NCBI GenBank assembly: GCA_020025775.1
Contig: JAHHRN010000001.1
Span: 310,001 to 374,000, forward strand
Origin: Acutalibacter sp.
GTDB taxonomy: Bacteria > Bacillota > Clostridia > Oscillospirales > Acutalibacteraceae
DNA length: 64,000 bases
Direction of reading: 5' to 3'
The position numbers and the translations under genes are program-made. The notes beneath the pieces were generated by a model. The model ran no database searches. It was given only the letters and a program-made list of their open reading frames with translations, and had not been told where the DNA came from. Below, piece by piece: positions 26,709 to 33,912 of the stretch. Position 1 is the stretch's first letter, and each line of letters starts with the position of its first letter.

Positions 26709-27011
26709 ATGTTAATTCATACCGTTATGTGGAAATTCCAGGCGGCAGAAGGTAAAACCGCCGAGGAAAACAGAGCGATTGTAAAGGATTCTCTTTTAGC
26801 ACTTTTAGACAAGGTTCCGGCGCTCGAAAATATCGAGTTCTTCGAAAATGAGGTTGCCTGCGACCGCAACTTTGACGCGATGCTCAAGGTAACCGTGAAG
26901 GATGAAGCGGCACTCGATGCCTATAAAAATCACCCCGAGCATCAAAAGGTTGCCGGCTATGTGAAGCTGGTCACCATCGGCAGAGCCGCTGTGGATATTT
27001 TCACAGACTGA
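26709..27011 (+). CDS. Dabb-domain (stress-responsive alpha/beta barrel) protein
   Basis: A 100-residue single-domain protein of the Dabb family (dimeric alpha/beta barrel). The N-terminal MLIHTVMWKF and the central strand-helix pattern, ending near DAYKNHPEHQKVAGYVK, are typical. The frame opens upstream at 26637, but AGGAGG sits 9 bases before ATG 26709. The gene starts 17 bases after pilD, so the two are probably cotranscribed, with a terminator right after. Family members are small enzymes or stress proteins; the role here is unknown. Confidence 0.85.
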   Translation: MLIHTVMWKFQAAEGKTAEENRAIVKDSLLALLDKVPALENIEFFENEVACDRNFDAMLKVTVKDEAALDAYKNHPEHQKVAGYVKLVTIGRAAVDIFTD

Positions 27012-27035
27012 ACCCAAACTGCATAACAAATTTCC

Positions 27036-27073
27036 GGCGAAACCGTTCAAAAGGGCGGTTTCGCCTTTTTTTT
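27036..27073 (+). terminator. Terminator after the Dabb gene
   Basis: GGCGAAACCG (27036-27045) pairs perfectly with CGGTTTCGCC (27056-27065), followed by eight T's. Confidence 0.95.
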
Positions 27074-27148
27074 GCACGAATTTAAGGCTTGCTCTTTGTT
27101 CAAGATTCACAAATAATAATAAAGTGAAAAAATCTTTTTGTTAAATAC

Positions 27149-27177
27149 TTGACAAACAAGTTGGCGGTGTCTATAAT
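27149..27177 (+). promoter_or_regulatory. Consensus sigma-A promoter of pilin gene 1
   Basis: TTGACA (27149-27154), 17-bp spacer, TATAAT (27172-27177): both boxes match the consensus perfectly. Confidence 0.9.
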
Positions 27178-27181
27178 GAAG

Positions 27182-27210
27182 TTACATTCACGGAAAGTTC
27201 ACGAATGTAA
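27182..27210 (+). promoter_or_regulatory. Inverted repeat at the transcription start of pilin gene 1
   Basis: TTACATTC (27182-27189) and GAATGTAA (27203-27210) are perfect inverted repeats 13 bases apart, centred about 12 bases after the predicted start. It could be an operator or a 5' mRNA hairpin. Confidence 0.5.
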
Positions 27211-27240
27211 CCGCATAAACTTAAAATTGAGGGGGACGTT

Positions 27241-27672
27241 ATGCGCGAAAGAAAAACAGCCTTACACAGCAAAAAAGGCTTTACGCTTGTGGAGCTGATG
27301 ATTGTTGTTGTAATTATGGGTATTTTGGTCGCAGTGGCCATTCCGGTTTACAATTCCGTAACCAGTAATACAAAAGCGACCGCCTGCCACTCTAATTGTG
27401 AAATTATCGAAAAGGCGGCAACGCAGTATCTGGTAAACGGAGATTTGGAACGTGTGGATTTTGTTAAGAAAAACAGTCCACTTGTGATTTCTTCTCCGGA
27501 GGTTGCTAAGGAGAAATTACCGCCGGAATTTTTAGCCTGTTTTCAGGACGGCGCCTTTCCCGAATGCCCGAGTAATGAGACATACAGCATCTATTATGAT
27601 GAGAAAAGTGATGGCGTTTCCATCAAAGTTTACTGCTCGGAACACGGCGATATGCACGGAAAAAATCCGTGA
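27241..27672 (+). CDS. Type IV pilin-like protein 1
   Basis: A 143-residue class III-signal protein. A short basic leader ends at KKG, followed by FTLVELMIVVVIMG: Gly at -1, Phe at +1 and Glu at +5, the PilD cleavage and methylation site, then a hydrophobic helix. The globular part holds four cysteines, including one in the CQDGAFPECPSNETY segment and one in the C-terminal YCSEHGD. ATG 27241 follows GAGGGGGACGTT. It has its own perfect promoter. Pseudopilin or pilin is equally possible; pilB/pilC-type assembly genes are not in the window. Confidence 0.9.
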   Translation: MRERKTALHSKKGFTLVELMIVVVIMGILVAVAIPVYNSVTSNTKATACHSNCEIIEKAATQYLVNGDLERVDFVKKNSPLVISSPEVAKEKLPPEFLACFQDGAFPECPSNETYSIYYDEKSDGVSIKVYCSEHGDMHGKNP

Positions 27673-27738
27673 TTCGAGAAGATTTCACAGCTTTTATTGA
27701 CGCTTTTCACAAAAAATTAAAAAAATTTTAAAAAACTA

Positions 27739-27767
27739 TTTACAAATTGTAAAAGATACGCTATACT
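27739..27767 (+). promoter_or_regulatory. Promoter of pilin gene 2
   Basis: TTTACA (27739-27744), 17-bp spacer, TATACT (27762-27767). The roughly 95-base leader has two small hairpins (GTAAGA/TCTTAC and AGGGC/GCCCT). Confidence 0.8.
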
Positions 27768-27868
27768 ATAAACCGTAAGAGAACCCCTAAAGGAATCTTA
27801 CTTCACCCTTTGATATTTAGGGCGACCCAAAGCCCTCAATATATAACATTTTTAAGGAGAGAATCCAA

Positions 27869-28285
27869 ATGAAAAAGAAACTTCAAGACAAGAAAGGTTT
27901 TACACTCGTTGAACTTATGATCGTTGTTGTTATCATGGGTATCTTAGTAGCTGTTGCCGTTCCGGTTTACAACGCAGTAACCAAGAACGTTAAGGCTAAG
28001 GCTTGTGCATCTAACGTTCGTATCATCAAGGAAAACTTAAATCAGTATGCTATGACCGGCGGCGCAAACGGCGGCGACGTTTCTGCTGAAGTTTTAGCAA
28101 AGACATTCACCGGCAAGGCATGGGCAGATTTACCGCAGGCTTACACCAACCTCTTCGATGAAGGCGAACCGCTTTGCCCGACCGATGATTCTTCTTACAA
28201 GATCACAGTAACAGCAAATGCAGACGGCTCCTACAAGGTAGACGTAGCTTGCACAGCTCACGCTGATGCTGCTCCTGCTGCTTAA
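27869..28285 (+). CDS. Type IV pilin-like protein 2 (probable major pilin)
   Basis: A 138-residue prepilin with leader MKKKLQDKKG and mature start FTLVELMIVVVIMG. The body ends in the same pattern as its neighbour: LCPTDDSSYKITV ... VACTAHADAAPAA. A strong AAGGAGAG precedes ATG 27869. Codon choice differs from neighbours toward AAG, GCA, GTT and AAC, as in highly expressed genes, and it has its own promoter and a strong terminator, so I infer it is the abundant subunit. The N-terminal 40 residues are close to those of pilin 1, pointing to duplication. Confidence 0.9.
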   Translation: MKKKLQDKKGFTLVELMIVVVIMGILVAVAVPVYNAVTKNVKAKACASNVRIIKENLNQYAMTGGANGGDVSAEVLAKTFTGKAWADLPQAYTNLFDEGEPLCPTDDSSYKITVTANADGSYKVDVACTAHADAAPAA

Positions 28286-28309
28286 GTTTTAAACAACATA
28301 AGCCTACAT

Positions 28310-28343
28310 ACGGAAGTCCATGAAAATGGGCTTCCGTTTTTTT
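28310..28343 (+). terminator. Terminator after pilin gene 2
   Basis: CGGAAG (28311-28316) and CTTCCG (28331-28336), with an inner CC/GG, followed by seven T's. Confidence 0.92.
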
Positions 28344-28418
28344 GCATATTTCTGGAAAATAGGCTCATACTGTAAGTAGCTTTTCTTTTTCTCGCCTCTT
28401 CCCTAATACGCCGACTTG

Positions 28419-28427
28419 TGATACAAT
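28419..28427 (+). promoter_or_regulatory. Extended -10 promoter of pilin gene 3
   Basis: TGATACAAT: a TGn motif joined to TACAAT, with no clear -35. The start would be near 28434, about 25 bases before the start codon. Confidence 0.5.
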
Positions 28428-28458
28428 AAAGCAAGAACTCCTGCGGAAAGGAAATTTT

Positions 28459-28902
28459 ATGCAAAATAAAAAAGGCTTTACCTTAGTAGAATTAATGGTT
28501 GTTGTTGCGATTGCGGGTATTTTGGTCGCCGTCGCCGTGCCGATTTACGGAACAGCGACAAAGCAAACCAAAGAAAGAGTCTGCCGCACCAATCGCTTAA
28601 TGTTAAAATCTGTTGTTACGACCTATTTGGAAGTGGGAAATAACAATTACCCCTACAGCTTCACCACCGCCGCCCGAAGCTTCGGCATGGAGAATCCGCC
28701 GAAAGAAAATGCGGGTGCTGTGGCAGGTCCGTTTGCGGAGGACAGCTGGCCCGAAGCCATTAAAGAAGGCTTCGAAGATGAAAAACTGCCCCGCTGTCCC
28801 TTCGATGAGGAAAACGGGCAATATCTGATTACCTTGCATTGCAGACCGAACGACGTCCCCACCGTCGAAGTCACCTGCGAAATTGAGCACGGAAATAAAT
28901 AA
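28459..28902 (+). CDS. Type IV pilin-like protein 3
   Basis: A 147-residue prepilin with a very short leader (MQNKKG) and mature start FTLVELMVVVAIAG; the +5 Glu is present. The C-terminal pattern RCPFDEENGQYLITLHC ... VTCEIEHG matches pilins 1 and 2 (Cys-Pro followed by a short Tyr-containing strand, then a Cys near the end). GGAAAGGAAA precedes ATG 28459. It lies after a terminator and has its own -10, so it is transcribed separately. It may be a minor pilin or pseudopilin. Confidence 0.88.
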   Translation: MQNKKGFTLVELMVVVAIAGILVAVAVPIYGTATKQTKERVCRTNRLMLKSVVTTYLEVGNNNYPYSFTTAARSFGMENPPKENAGAVAGPFAEDSWPEAIKEGFEDEKLPRCPFDEENGQYLITLHCRPNDVPTVEVTCEIEHGNK

Positions 28903-29041
28903 AACACTTTTGAAAATTGAAACCACACTTGCCTTCCCCTTTTCCAAAGGGGAAGACGAGAACGCATATATTTGGACTTCGGAGAATCTCTTCTTCACGA
29001 AAACAAAAATCCTAAAATTTTACATAGGGAGCGAATGGACT

Positions 29042-29269
29042 ATGAAAAAATTTGAACGCAGTTACAAGGATAAAATGTTATACGGTGTACTGGGCGGTCT
29101 GGCGGAGACGTTAGGCGTTTCTTCTCTGCTCGTGCGCGGTTTGTTCCTCGTCTTTTTCTTCCTTGGCGGCGGATTTTTGCCGTCGCTTCTCTATCTCACT
29201 TTAGGCTTGTTCCTCCCCGAACGCGAAATCATTTTTAAAGAGGACGCACAAAAAGCCTCGAATGAGTGA
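29042..29269 (+). CDS. PspC-domain membrane protein
   Basis: A 75-residue protein with a PspC domain. The N-terminus MKKFERSYKDKMLYGVLGGLAE and the following LGVSSLLVRGLF are the family signature, then a single hydrophobic stretch (about 38-60) and an acidic tail. The frame opens at 28883, but ATG 29042 has GGGAG upstream and gives the exact family start; the extra N-terminus would be translated from the repeat-like DNA at 28920-28955. PspC proteins sense envelope stress in proteobacteria; in Firmicutes the single-domain version has no clear role. Confidence 0.88.
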   Translation: MKKFERSYKDKMLYGVLGGLAETLGVSSLLVRGLFLVFFFLGGGFLPSLLYLTLGLFLPEREIIFKEDAQKASNE

Positions 29270-29316
29270 TTTCTCAACGGGATGCCTTTAAATCCCCATT
29301 TTTTCAGCAGCACATT

Positions 29317-29349
29317 ATGACAAAGCTTTCACCACGCCGAAGGTATAAT
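29317..29349 (+). promoter_or_regulatory. spoIIE promoter with 21-bp spacing, Spo0A-type
   Basis: ATGACA (29317-29322) and TATAAT (29344-29349) are separated by 21 bp. That is too long for ordinary sigma-A, but it is the known arrangement of Bacillus spoIIE and spoIIG promoters, which need Spo0A. The -35 reads TTTGTCATAA on the other strand, a 5-of-7 match to the 0A box TGTCGAA. Confidence 0.5.
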
Positions 29350-29407
29350 TTTTAAGTAGGCATATTGCCGTTGCCTGTCTTGATTTTTCGGGACAGGCTG
29401 CTTAAAA

Positions 29408-31822
29408 ATGATTCGAACAGGCGTGGTGATTTTTTTGTTGGTTCGTGAAAAAACGGAAGAAATACAGATTCCCTTAACCGCGACGGAACTACCGCAAGAA
29501 GTGGAGAAAACAGCGGAACACAGAGAACGGATTCTGCCTCGCGGTGTGTCGCGCTTTTTGTGGCATTTCGGTCTTTGCATTTCAGCACTCTTTTTGGCAT
29601 CTTTAAAGCTTTCGGAAGGCTTTTCGCCCTTCGGGCTGGCTCTGGTTTCGGCACTTTCTCCGCCCTATGCCGTCACGGCGGCGTTTGGCGCGGCGGCGGG
29701 TTACATATTAACCGAGGGCAGTGTTTCGGCTTTGCGCTATGTGGCGGCACTTCTTTCTGCCGCGGTTCTCTCAAAACTGCTTTACACCTTGGAGCAGGAC
29801 AGGCATTTGCGCGCCATGCCGGCACTCATCGGCTTTTCGGCGTCTTTTCTGACTGCGGCGGCGGTATTGACCGCAGAAGGCATGACGCTCGGCGGTTTTA
29901 CAGCGGCATTGACCGAAGCCCTCTGTACGGCGGCGGCAACCTTTGCTTTTGCGGCGGCAGGGGAAGCGACGGCAGACTATATAAAGGAAAAGGAACTGCC
30001 ACCGGCACTGGTGCCCTTCGTTGCCTTTTCGCTTTTTCTGCTTTTGAGCACTATTTCCGACCTTGCTGTTTTTGGGGTCTCCTTTTCCCGAATGCTCAGC
30101 GTGACTATACTGCTCTTCTTTCTATATATATATAAAGGAAACACCGCCGCCCTCACGGGAATCTCCATGGCACTGGCTTTTTTTATGGATGATGCGGTAG
30201 GACCGGCGGCATTCGCCTATATTTTGGCATCCGCCGCGGCAGGTTATGCCGCAAAACGAAAGTTATATGCATGTGCCCTTGTTTTTGTGGGCGTATTCGG
30301 GACATGCCTTTTGGTTTTGGATACCGAAACACGTTTGGCATTATTTTTGGAAGCTGTGGGCGGTGCACTTCTTTTCTTAGCTACACCCAAGCGATTTTTA
30401 CGCGGTGCATCCCGATACACGGTGAAAGATTCACCCAAAGAAACAGGTCAGGCACAGCGCGCGGAATTGTTTTTACGCTTGAGAAGTGCTTCCGAAGCAA
30501 TGCGCGGGATTGCCGAAACGGTGGAAACGGTTTCCGAAGTGCTTCCCGAAATCAGCCCCCGACTTTCCGAGGGGGAAGAAGCTTCCCTTTACACCCGAGA
30601 AACGGTTTGCACTGCCTGTCCGCTTTCTGCAGTTTGCAATGAAAAACACGGGGAGGAAACCGAGGCGGCTTTTCAAAAAATGAAAGACTCCTTAAAAGAG
30701 GATCGCTTTCTCCTGCTCGGCGACTTACCGCCTGTGTTTCGCAGTCGCTGTCCGCAGGCGGAAACGCTTTGCGAGAGCATGAACCGCCGCTTCCTACGTC
30801 TTTCGGAACAGAGAAGAAATGAACGCACGGTCATGGATTTACGTGCGGCAACAGCGAAAAATTTTCAATGCCTCAGCGCGATGCTGGAACGGCTTTCTAC
30901 AGAGGTTTCCGAGGAAATCTCGTTTGACTACGCGGCGGAAGAAACGGCGAGACGTGCACTCTTTCGCGAATGTGCCTTGCGCACAAAGGCTCTCTCCTGC
31001 ACAAAGGCAGAGGACAGGCTCTTTTTAGAAATTCTCTTCCCTGAAAAGGAAGAAGCCTTACAACGTAAAGCGGAAATCCTTTCCACACTTTCCGAAGTAC
31101 TTTCTTTGGAATTTGATCCGCCCGAAATCGAACCGGACGGCGACGGTGTACGCCTTAAAATTGCGGAACGCACCTTATACGGTGTCGAAGCGGGAGCTTC
31201 CAGAATCATTCCCGACAATGGCAAATACAGCGGCGACAGTTACGAAAGCTTTTATGACGGCCGCGGTAACTATATTGCCGTACTCAGTGACGGTATGGGA
31301 CAGGGCAAGCGCGCCGCACTCGATAGTGCACTTGCCGTTACGTTCTTAATCCGTCTTTTAAAGGGCGGGGCATCCCCCGAGCACGCCCTACAAAGTGCCA
31401 ACGCTTTGCTCCTTTTGAAATCGGAGGACGAAAGCCTTGCGACAATCGATGTGCTTAAAATTAATCTCTACTCCGGCAAGGCGGTTTTCTACAAGGCAGG
31501 TGCCGCAAAATCCCTCTTAAAACGCGGCAAACAAATCCAAAGAATCGAAAGCAACTCCCTGCCGGCAGGCATTTTGGAAAATATAACATTTGAAACCACT
31601 GAAGGCGCCCTTTCTCCCGACGATTTAGCCATTTTAGCCTCCGACGGTGCCTTCGATTACGCCGAAAAGGAAGTCGAGGCGGCTCTCGCTTCCTGCCGGG
31701 AGGAAACGACCACCGAAATCGCACAAAAACTCTCGGATGCCGCCCTCAAAAAAGCCCCGAAAGGACATGCCGATGACATCACGGTTTTGGCACTCCGACT
31801 TTTCCAAAAATCGGAATTTTAA
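29408..31822 (+). CDS. spoIIE: Stage II sporulation protein E
   Basis: An 804-residue membrane PP2C-type phosphatase that dephosphorylates the anti-anti-sigma factor SpoIIAA and so activates sigma-F in the forespore. A multi-helix membrane domain (about ten segments, residues about 50-320) is followed by a linker with a CTACPLSAVC cysteine patch, then the phosphatase domain from about 585. That domain has SDGMGQGKRA, SLATIDVLKINL, FYKAGAAKS and ILASDGAFDY. Bacillus SpoIIE is 827 residues, so this is full length. The start is uncertain: ATG 29408 lies beside a hairpin (GCCTGTC 29373-29379 / GACAGGC 29392-29398) with a poor ribosome site, while GGTGAT at 29425 precedes in-frame TTG codons at 29435 and 29438. 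It shows the organism is, or recently was, a spore former. Confidence 0.93.
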   Translation: MIRTGVVIFLLVREKTEEIQIPLTATELPQEVEKTAEHRERILPRGVSRFLWHFGLCISALFLASLKLSEGFSPFGLALVSALSPPYAVTAAFGAAAGYILTEGSVSALRYVAALLSAAVLSKLLYTLEQDRHLRAMPALIGFSASFLTAAAVLTAEGMTLGGFTAALTEALCTAAATFAFAAAGEATADYIKEKELPPALVPFVAFSLFLLLSTISDLAVFGVSFSRMLSVTILLFFLYIYKGNTAALTGISMALAFFMDDAVGPAAFAYILASAAAGYAAKRKLYACALVFVGVFGTCLLVLDTETRLALFLEAVGGALLFLATPKRFLRGASRYTVKDSPKETGQAQRAELFLRLRSASEAMRGIAETVETVSEVLPEISPRLSEGEEASLYTRETVCTACPLSAVCNEKHGEETEAAFQKMKDSLKEDRFLLLGDLPPVFRSRCPQAETLCESMNRRFLRLSEQRRNERTVMDLRAATAKNFQCLSAMLERLSTEVSEEISFDYAAEETARRALFRECALRTKALSCTKAEDRLFLEILFPEKEEALQRKAEILSTLSEVLSLEFDPPEIEPDGDGVRLKIAERTLYGVEAGASRIIPDNGKYSGDSYESFYDGRGNYIAVLSDGMGQGKRAALDSALAVTFLIRLLKGGASPEHALQSANALLLLKSEDESLATIDVLKINLYSGKAVFYKAGAAKSLLKRGKQIQRIESNSLPAGILENITFETTEGALSPDDLAILASDGAFDYAEKEVEAALASCREETTTEIAQKLSDAALKKAPKGHADDITVLALRLFQKSEF

Positions 31823-31836
31823 ATTCGATTTTTCGA
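31809..31836 (+). terminator. Possible terminator overlapping the spoIIE stop
   Basis: AAAAATCGGAATTT pairs with AAATTCGATTTTT (one bulged G) across the stop codon. The stem is AT-rich and weak. Confidence 0.4.
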
Positions 31837-31904
31837 CGTTTTAAAAAAATATGTGAAAAATTCAAAACAATTTCACAAAAACAGCACAAATTTACAGATT
31901 ATCA

Positions 31905-31933
31905 TTGACATTTACGCAAATTTATTGTAAATT
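31905..31933 (+). promoter_or_regulatory. Promoter of the tandem exported-protein operon
   Basis: TTGACA (31905-31910), 17-bp spacer, TAAATT (31928-31933). The -35 is perfect and the -10 is 4 of 6. It lies about 60 bases before the first start codon. Confidence 0.55.
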
Positions 31934-31995
31934 GTAGTAGTATTGATTAACTTGGAGGTTAATCTGCTCTATTGTTAGAAAGGGGATAACTCAGA

Positions 31996-32922
31996 ATGGC
32001 TAAGAAAGAGAAAATAGAACTTACTCCCGAAGAGCGTCAGGCTCGTGAAATCCGTAAATCCGAGAAAAGAAAAATCTTCGGCAATACGTTCACAAAAGCT
32101 GTTGCGCTTTTCCTCGCAGTTGTATTTGTTTATGCAGTAACTTATGTAGCTTTCGGTCAGGGCTCCACAGTTTATGAAGTCACACCGCCTACAGTTAACG
32201 CAGTACAGGGCGGCGGTGCAGCAGCACCCGGCGGCGCAGCTCCGGCAGAAGGTCCTGTAAATGAACAGGCTGAAGCAGCAGCAAAGGCAATCAACGATGC
32301 AACTAAGGCAGCAGCAAGCGGCGCTGGTTATGACTGGGCTAGAAACTGCCAGTACACCAAGAGCGTTGACGTTGGTAGTGCAACCGATGTTCTTAATAAC
32401 GTTATTAAGGGCGTTGACAAGAATGCAAGCGTTGACTCCGTAGTTGGTGGCTTCATCGGCATCGGCGACAACAAGACCACTATCCCGAAGGGTAAGGAAT
32501 TCAAAGACGTTTGGGCTTACCACGCAGCAAACTACAAGCTCAAGGGTACAGAGCTCAAAGCTTCCGACCTTAAGGACCTCAAAGTAGAGGGCGACACCTA
32601 CACCTTCTCTCTTGCAGATGCAACCACACCCAAGAAAGACGGTTCTACTCCGATTAGCCGTTTGACGGACGATATCGTAGTTCAGGAAGAAGTAGCTTCC
32701 GAAATTCAGCAGCAGGTAGGTAGTGCAATCAAGGTTAACAGCCTTGTTGGTATTTACTCCAACATTAAGGTTGAAGTTGTAATTACAGATGGTAAGCTTC
32801 AGAAGTTCTCCTACTCCTATGACGCAGAAGTTCAGGAACTTGCTTTGAAAGTTGCTGTTGTCGGCGTTAAGGGCACAGGCGCTATGCACACAGAGGCAAC
32901 CTATTCTAACTTCGTATATTAA
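31996..32922 (+). CDS. Membrane-anchored exported protein, tandem paralogue 1
   Basis: A 308-residue protein with no function I recognise. A charged cytoplasmic N-terminus (MAKKEKIELTPEERQ) precedes one membrane segment (about 34-52), then an Ala/Gly/Pro-rich linker (about 72-92) and an extracellular domain of about 210 residues. AAAGGGGATAA precedes ATG 31996. The final 210 residues are identical to those of the next gene, although the N-terminal thirds differ. Codon use (GCA, GTT, AAG, GAC) suggests high expression. It starts an operon of three similar genes closed by a terminator. The topology fits a signal-anchored surface protein; no lipobox or sortase motif is present. Confidence 0.8.
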   Translation: MAKKEKIELTPEERQAREIRKSEKRKIFGNTFTKAVALFLAVVFVYAVTYVAFGQGSTVYEVTPPTVNAVQGGGAAAPGGAAPAEGPVNEQAEAAAKAINDATKAAASGAGYDWARNCQYTKSVDVGSATDVLNNVIKGVDKNASVDSVVGGFIGIGDNKTTIPKGKEFKDVWAYHAANYKLKGTELKASDLKDLKVEGDTYTFSLADATTPKKDGSTPISRLTDDIVVQEEVASEIQQQVGSAIKVNSLVGIYSNIKVEVVITDGKLQKFSYSYDAEVQELALKVAVVGVKGTGAMHTEATYSNFVY

Positions 32923-33881
32923 TCTGTTGAAAGGGAGATGGAATCATGGCTAAAAACAAAGATTTAACAGCTGAAGAGCTGATTGCAAAAAAAGTCAGAA
33001 CCTCTAACGGTTGGACCAGATTCTGGGCCATCGTTTTAGCACTCGTTCTTGTTGCCGGTGTTGCCGCTTTCGGTAAGACCCAGGCAAACAAGCAGAACGA
33101 GCTTATCGACGAAGAGGCTTCCAAATATGCAGAAGCTATGGCAAACGTTCAGGCAAATGCCGGCGGCCAGAGCTGGAATGACGGCGGTGCAGCAGCACCG
33201 CAGGGCGGCGGCGTAGCAGACGAGAAATCTGAAGCTGCGGCAAAGGCTATTAACGATGCAACTAAGGCAGCGGCAAGCGGCGCTGGTTATGACTGGGCTA
33301 GAAACTGCCAGTACACCAAGAGCGTTGACGTTGGTAGTGCAACCGATGTTCTTAATAACGTTATTAAGGGCGTTGACAAGAATGCAAGCGTTGACTCCGT
33401 AGTTGGTGGCTTCATCGGCATCGGCGACAACAAGACCACTATCCCGAAGGGTAAGGAATTCAAAGACGTTTGGGCTTACCACGCAGCAAACTACAAGCTC
33501 AAGGGTACAGAGCTCAAAGCTTCCGACCTTAAGGACCTCAAAGTAGAGGGCGACACCTACACCTTCTCTCTTGCAGATGCAACCACACCCAAGAAAGACG
33601 GTTCTACTCCGATTAGCCGTTTGACGGACGATATCGTAGTTCAGGAAGAAGTAGCTTCCGAAATTCAGCAGCAGGTAGGTAGTGCAATCAAGGTTAACAG
33701 CCTTGTTGGTATTTACTCCAACATTAAGGTTGAAGTTGTAATTACAGATGGTAAGCTTCAGAAGTTCTCCTACTCCTATGACGCAGAAGTTCAGGAACTT
33801 GCTTTGAAAGTTGCTGTTGTCGGCGTTAAGGGCACAGGCGCTATGCACACAGAAGCAACCTATTCTAACTTCGTATATTAA
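32293..33881 (+). repeat. Near-identical 630-bp direct repeat pair
   Basis: Bases 32293-32922 and 33252-33881 (offset 959) differ at two sites by eye, about 99.7 percent identity, and both units end exactly at the stop codons. Confidence 0.95.
32946..33881 (+). CDS. Membrane-anchored exported protein, tandem paralogue 2
   Basis: A 311-residue protein, second of three. The N-terminus MAKNKDLTAEELIAKK resembles its neighbours in pattern, with one membrane segment (about 28-45) and a Gln/Asn/Gly linker. The rest, from about residue 103, is identical in protein to paralogue 1. At DNA level 33252-33881 differs from 32293-32922 at only two positions, both synonymous (GCA/GCG and GAG/GAA). GAAAGGGAGATGG precedes ATG 32946. 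The pair looks like recent duplication or ongoing gene conversion. Function unknown. Confidence 0.8.
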   Translation: MAKNKDLTAEELIAKKVRTSNGWTRFWAIVLALVLVAGVAAFGKTQANKQNELIDEEASKYAEAMANVQANAGGQSWNDGGAAAPQGGGVADEKSEAAAKAINDATKAAASGAGYDWARNCQYTKSVDVGSATDVLNNVIKGVDKNASVDSVVGGFIGIGDNKTTIPKGKEFKDVWAYHAANYKLKGTELKASDLKDLKVEGDTYTFSLADATTPKKDGSTPISRLTDDIVVQEEVASEIQQQVGSAIKVNSLVGIYSNIKVEVVITDGKLQKFSYSYDAEVQELALKVAVVGVKGTGAMHTEATYSNFVY

Positions 33882-33912
33882 GATATAATCTATAGCAGAA
33901 AGGAAGAGCAGA

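Noticed and set aside
31975..32889. Long antisense open frame (304 codons) over the first tandem paralogue, with a matching one at 33036-33848
   Set aside because: It is a mirror of the codon bias of the plus-strand gene (repeated Cys/Leu/Val runs), has no ribosome site, and is duplicated simply because the DNA is.
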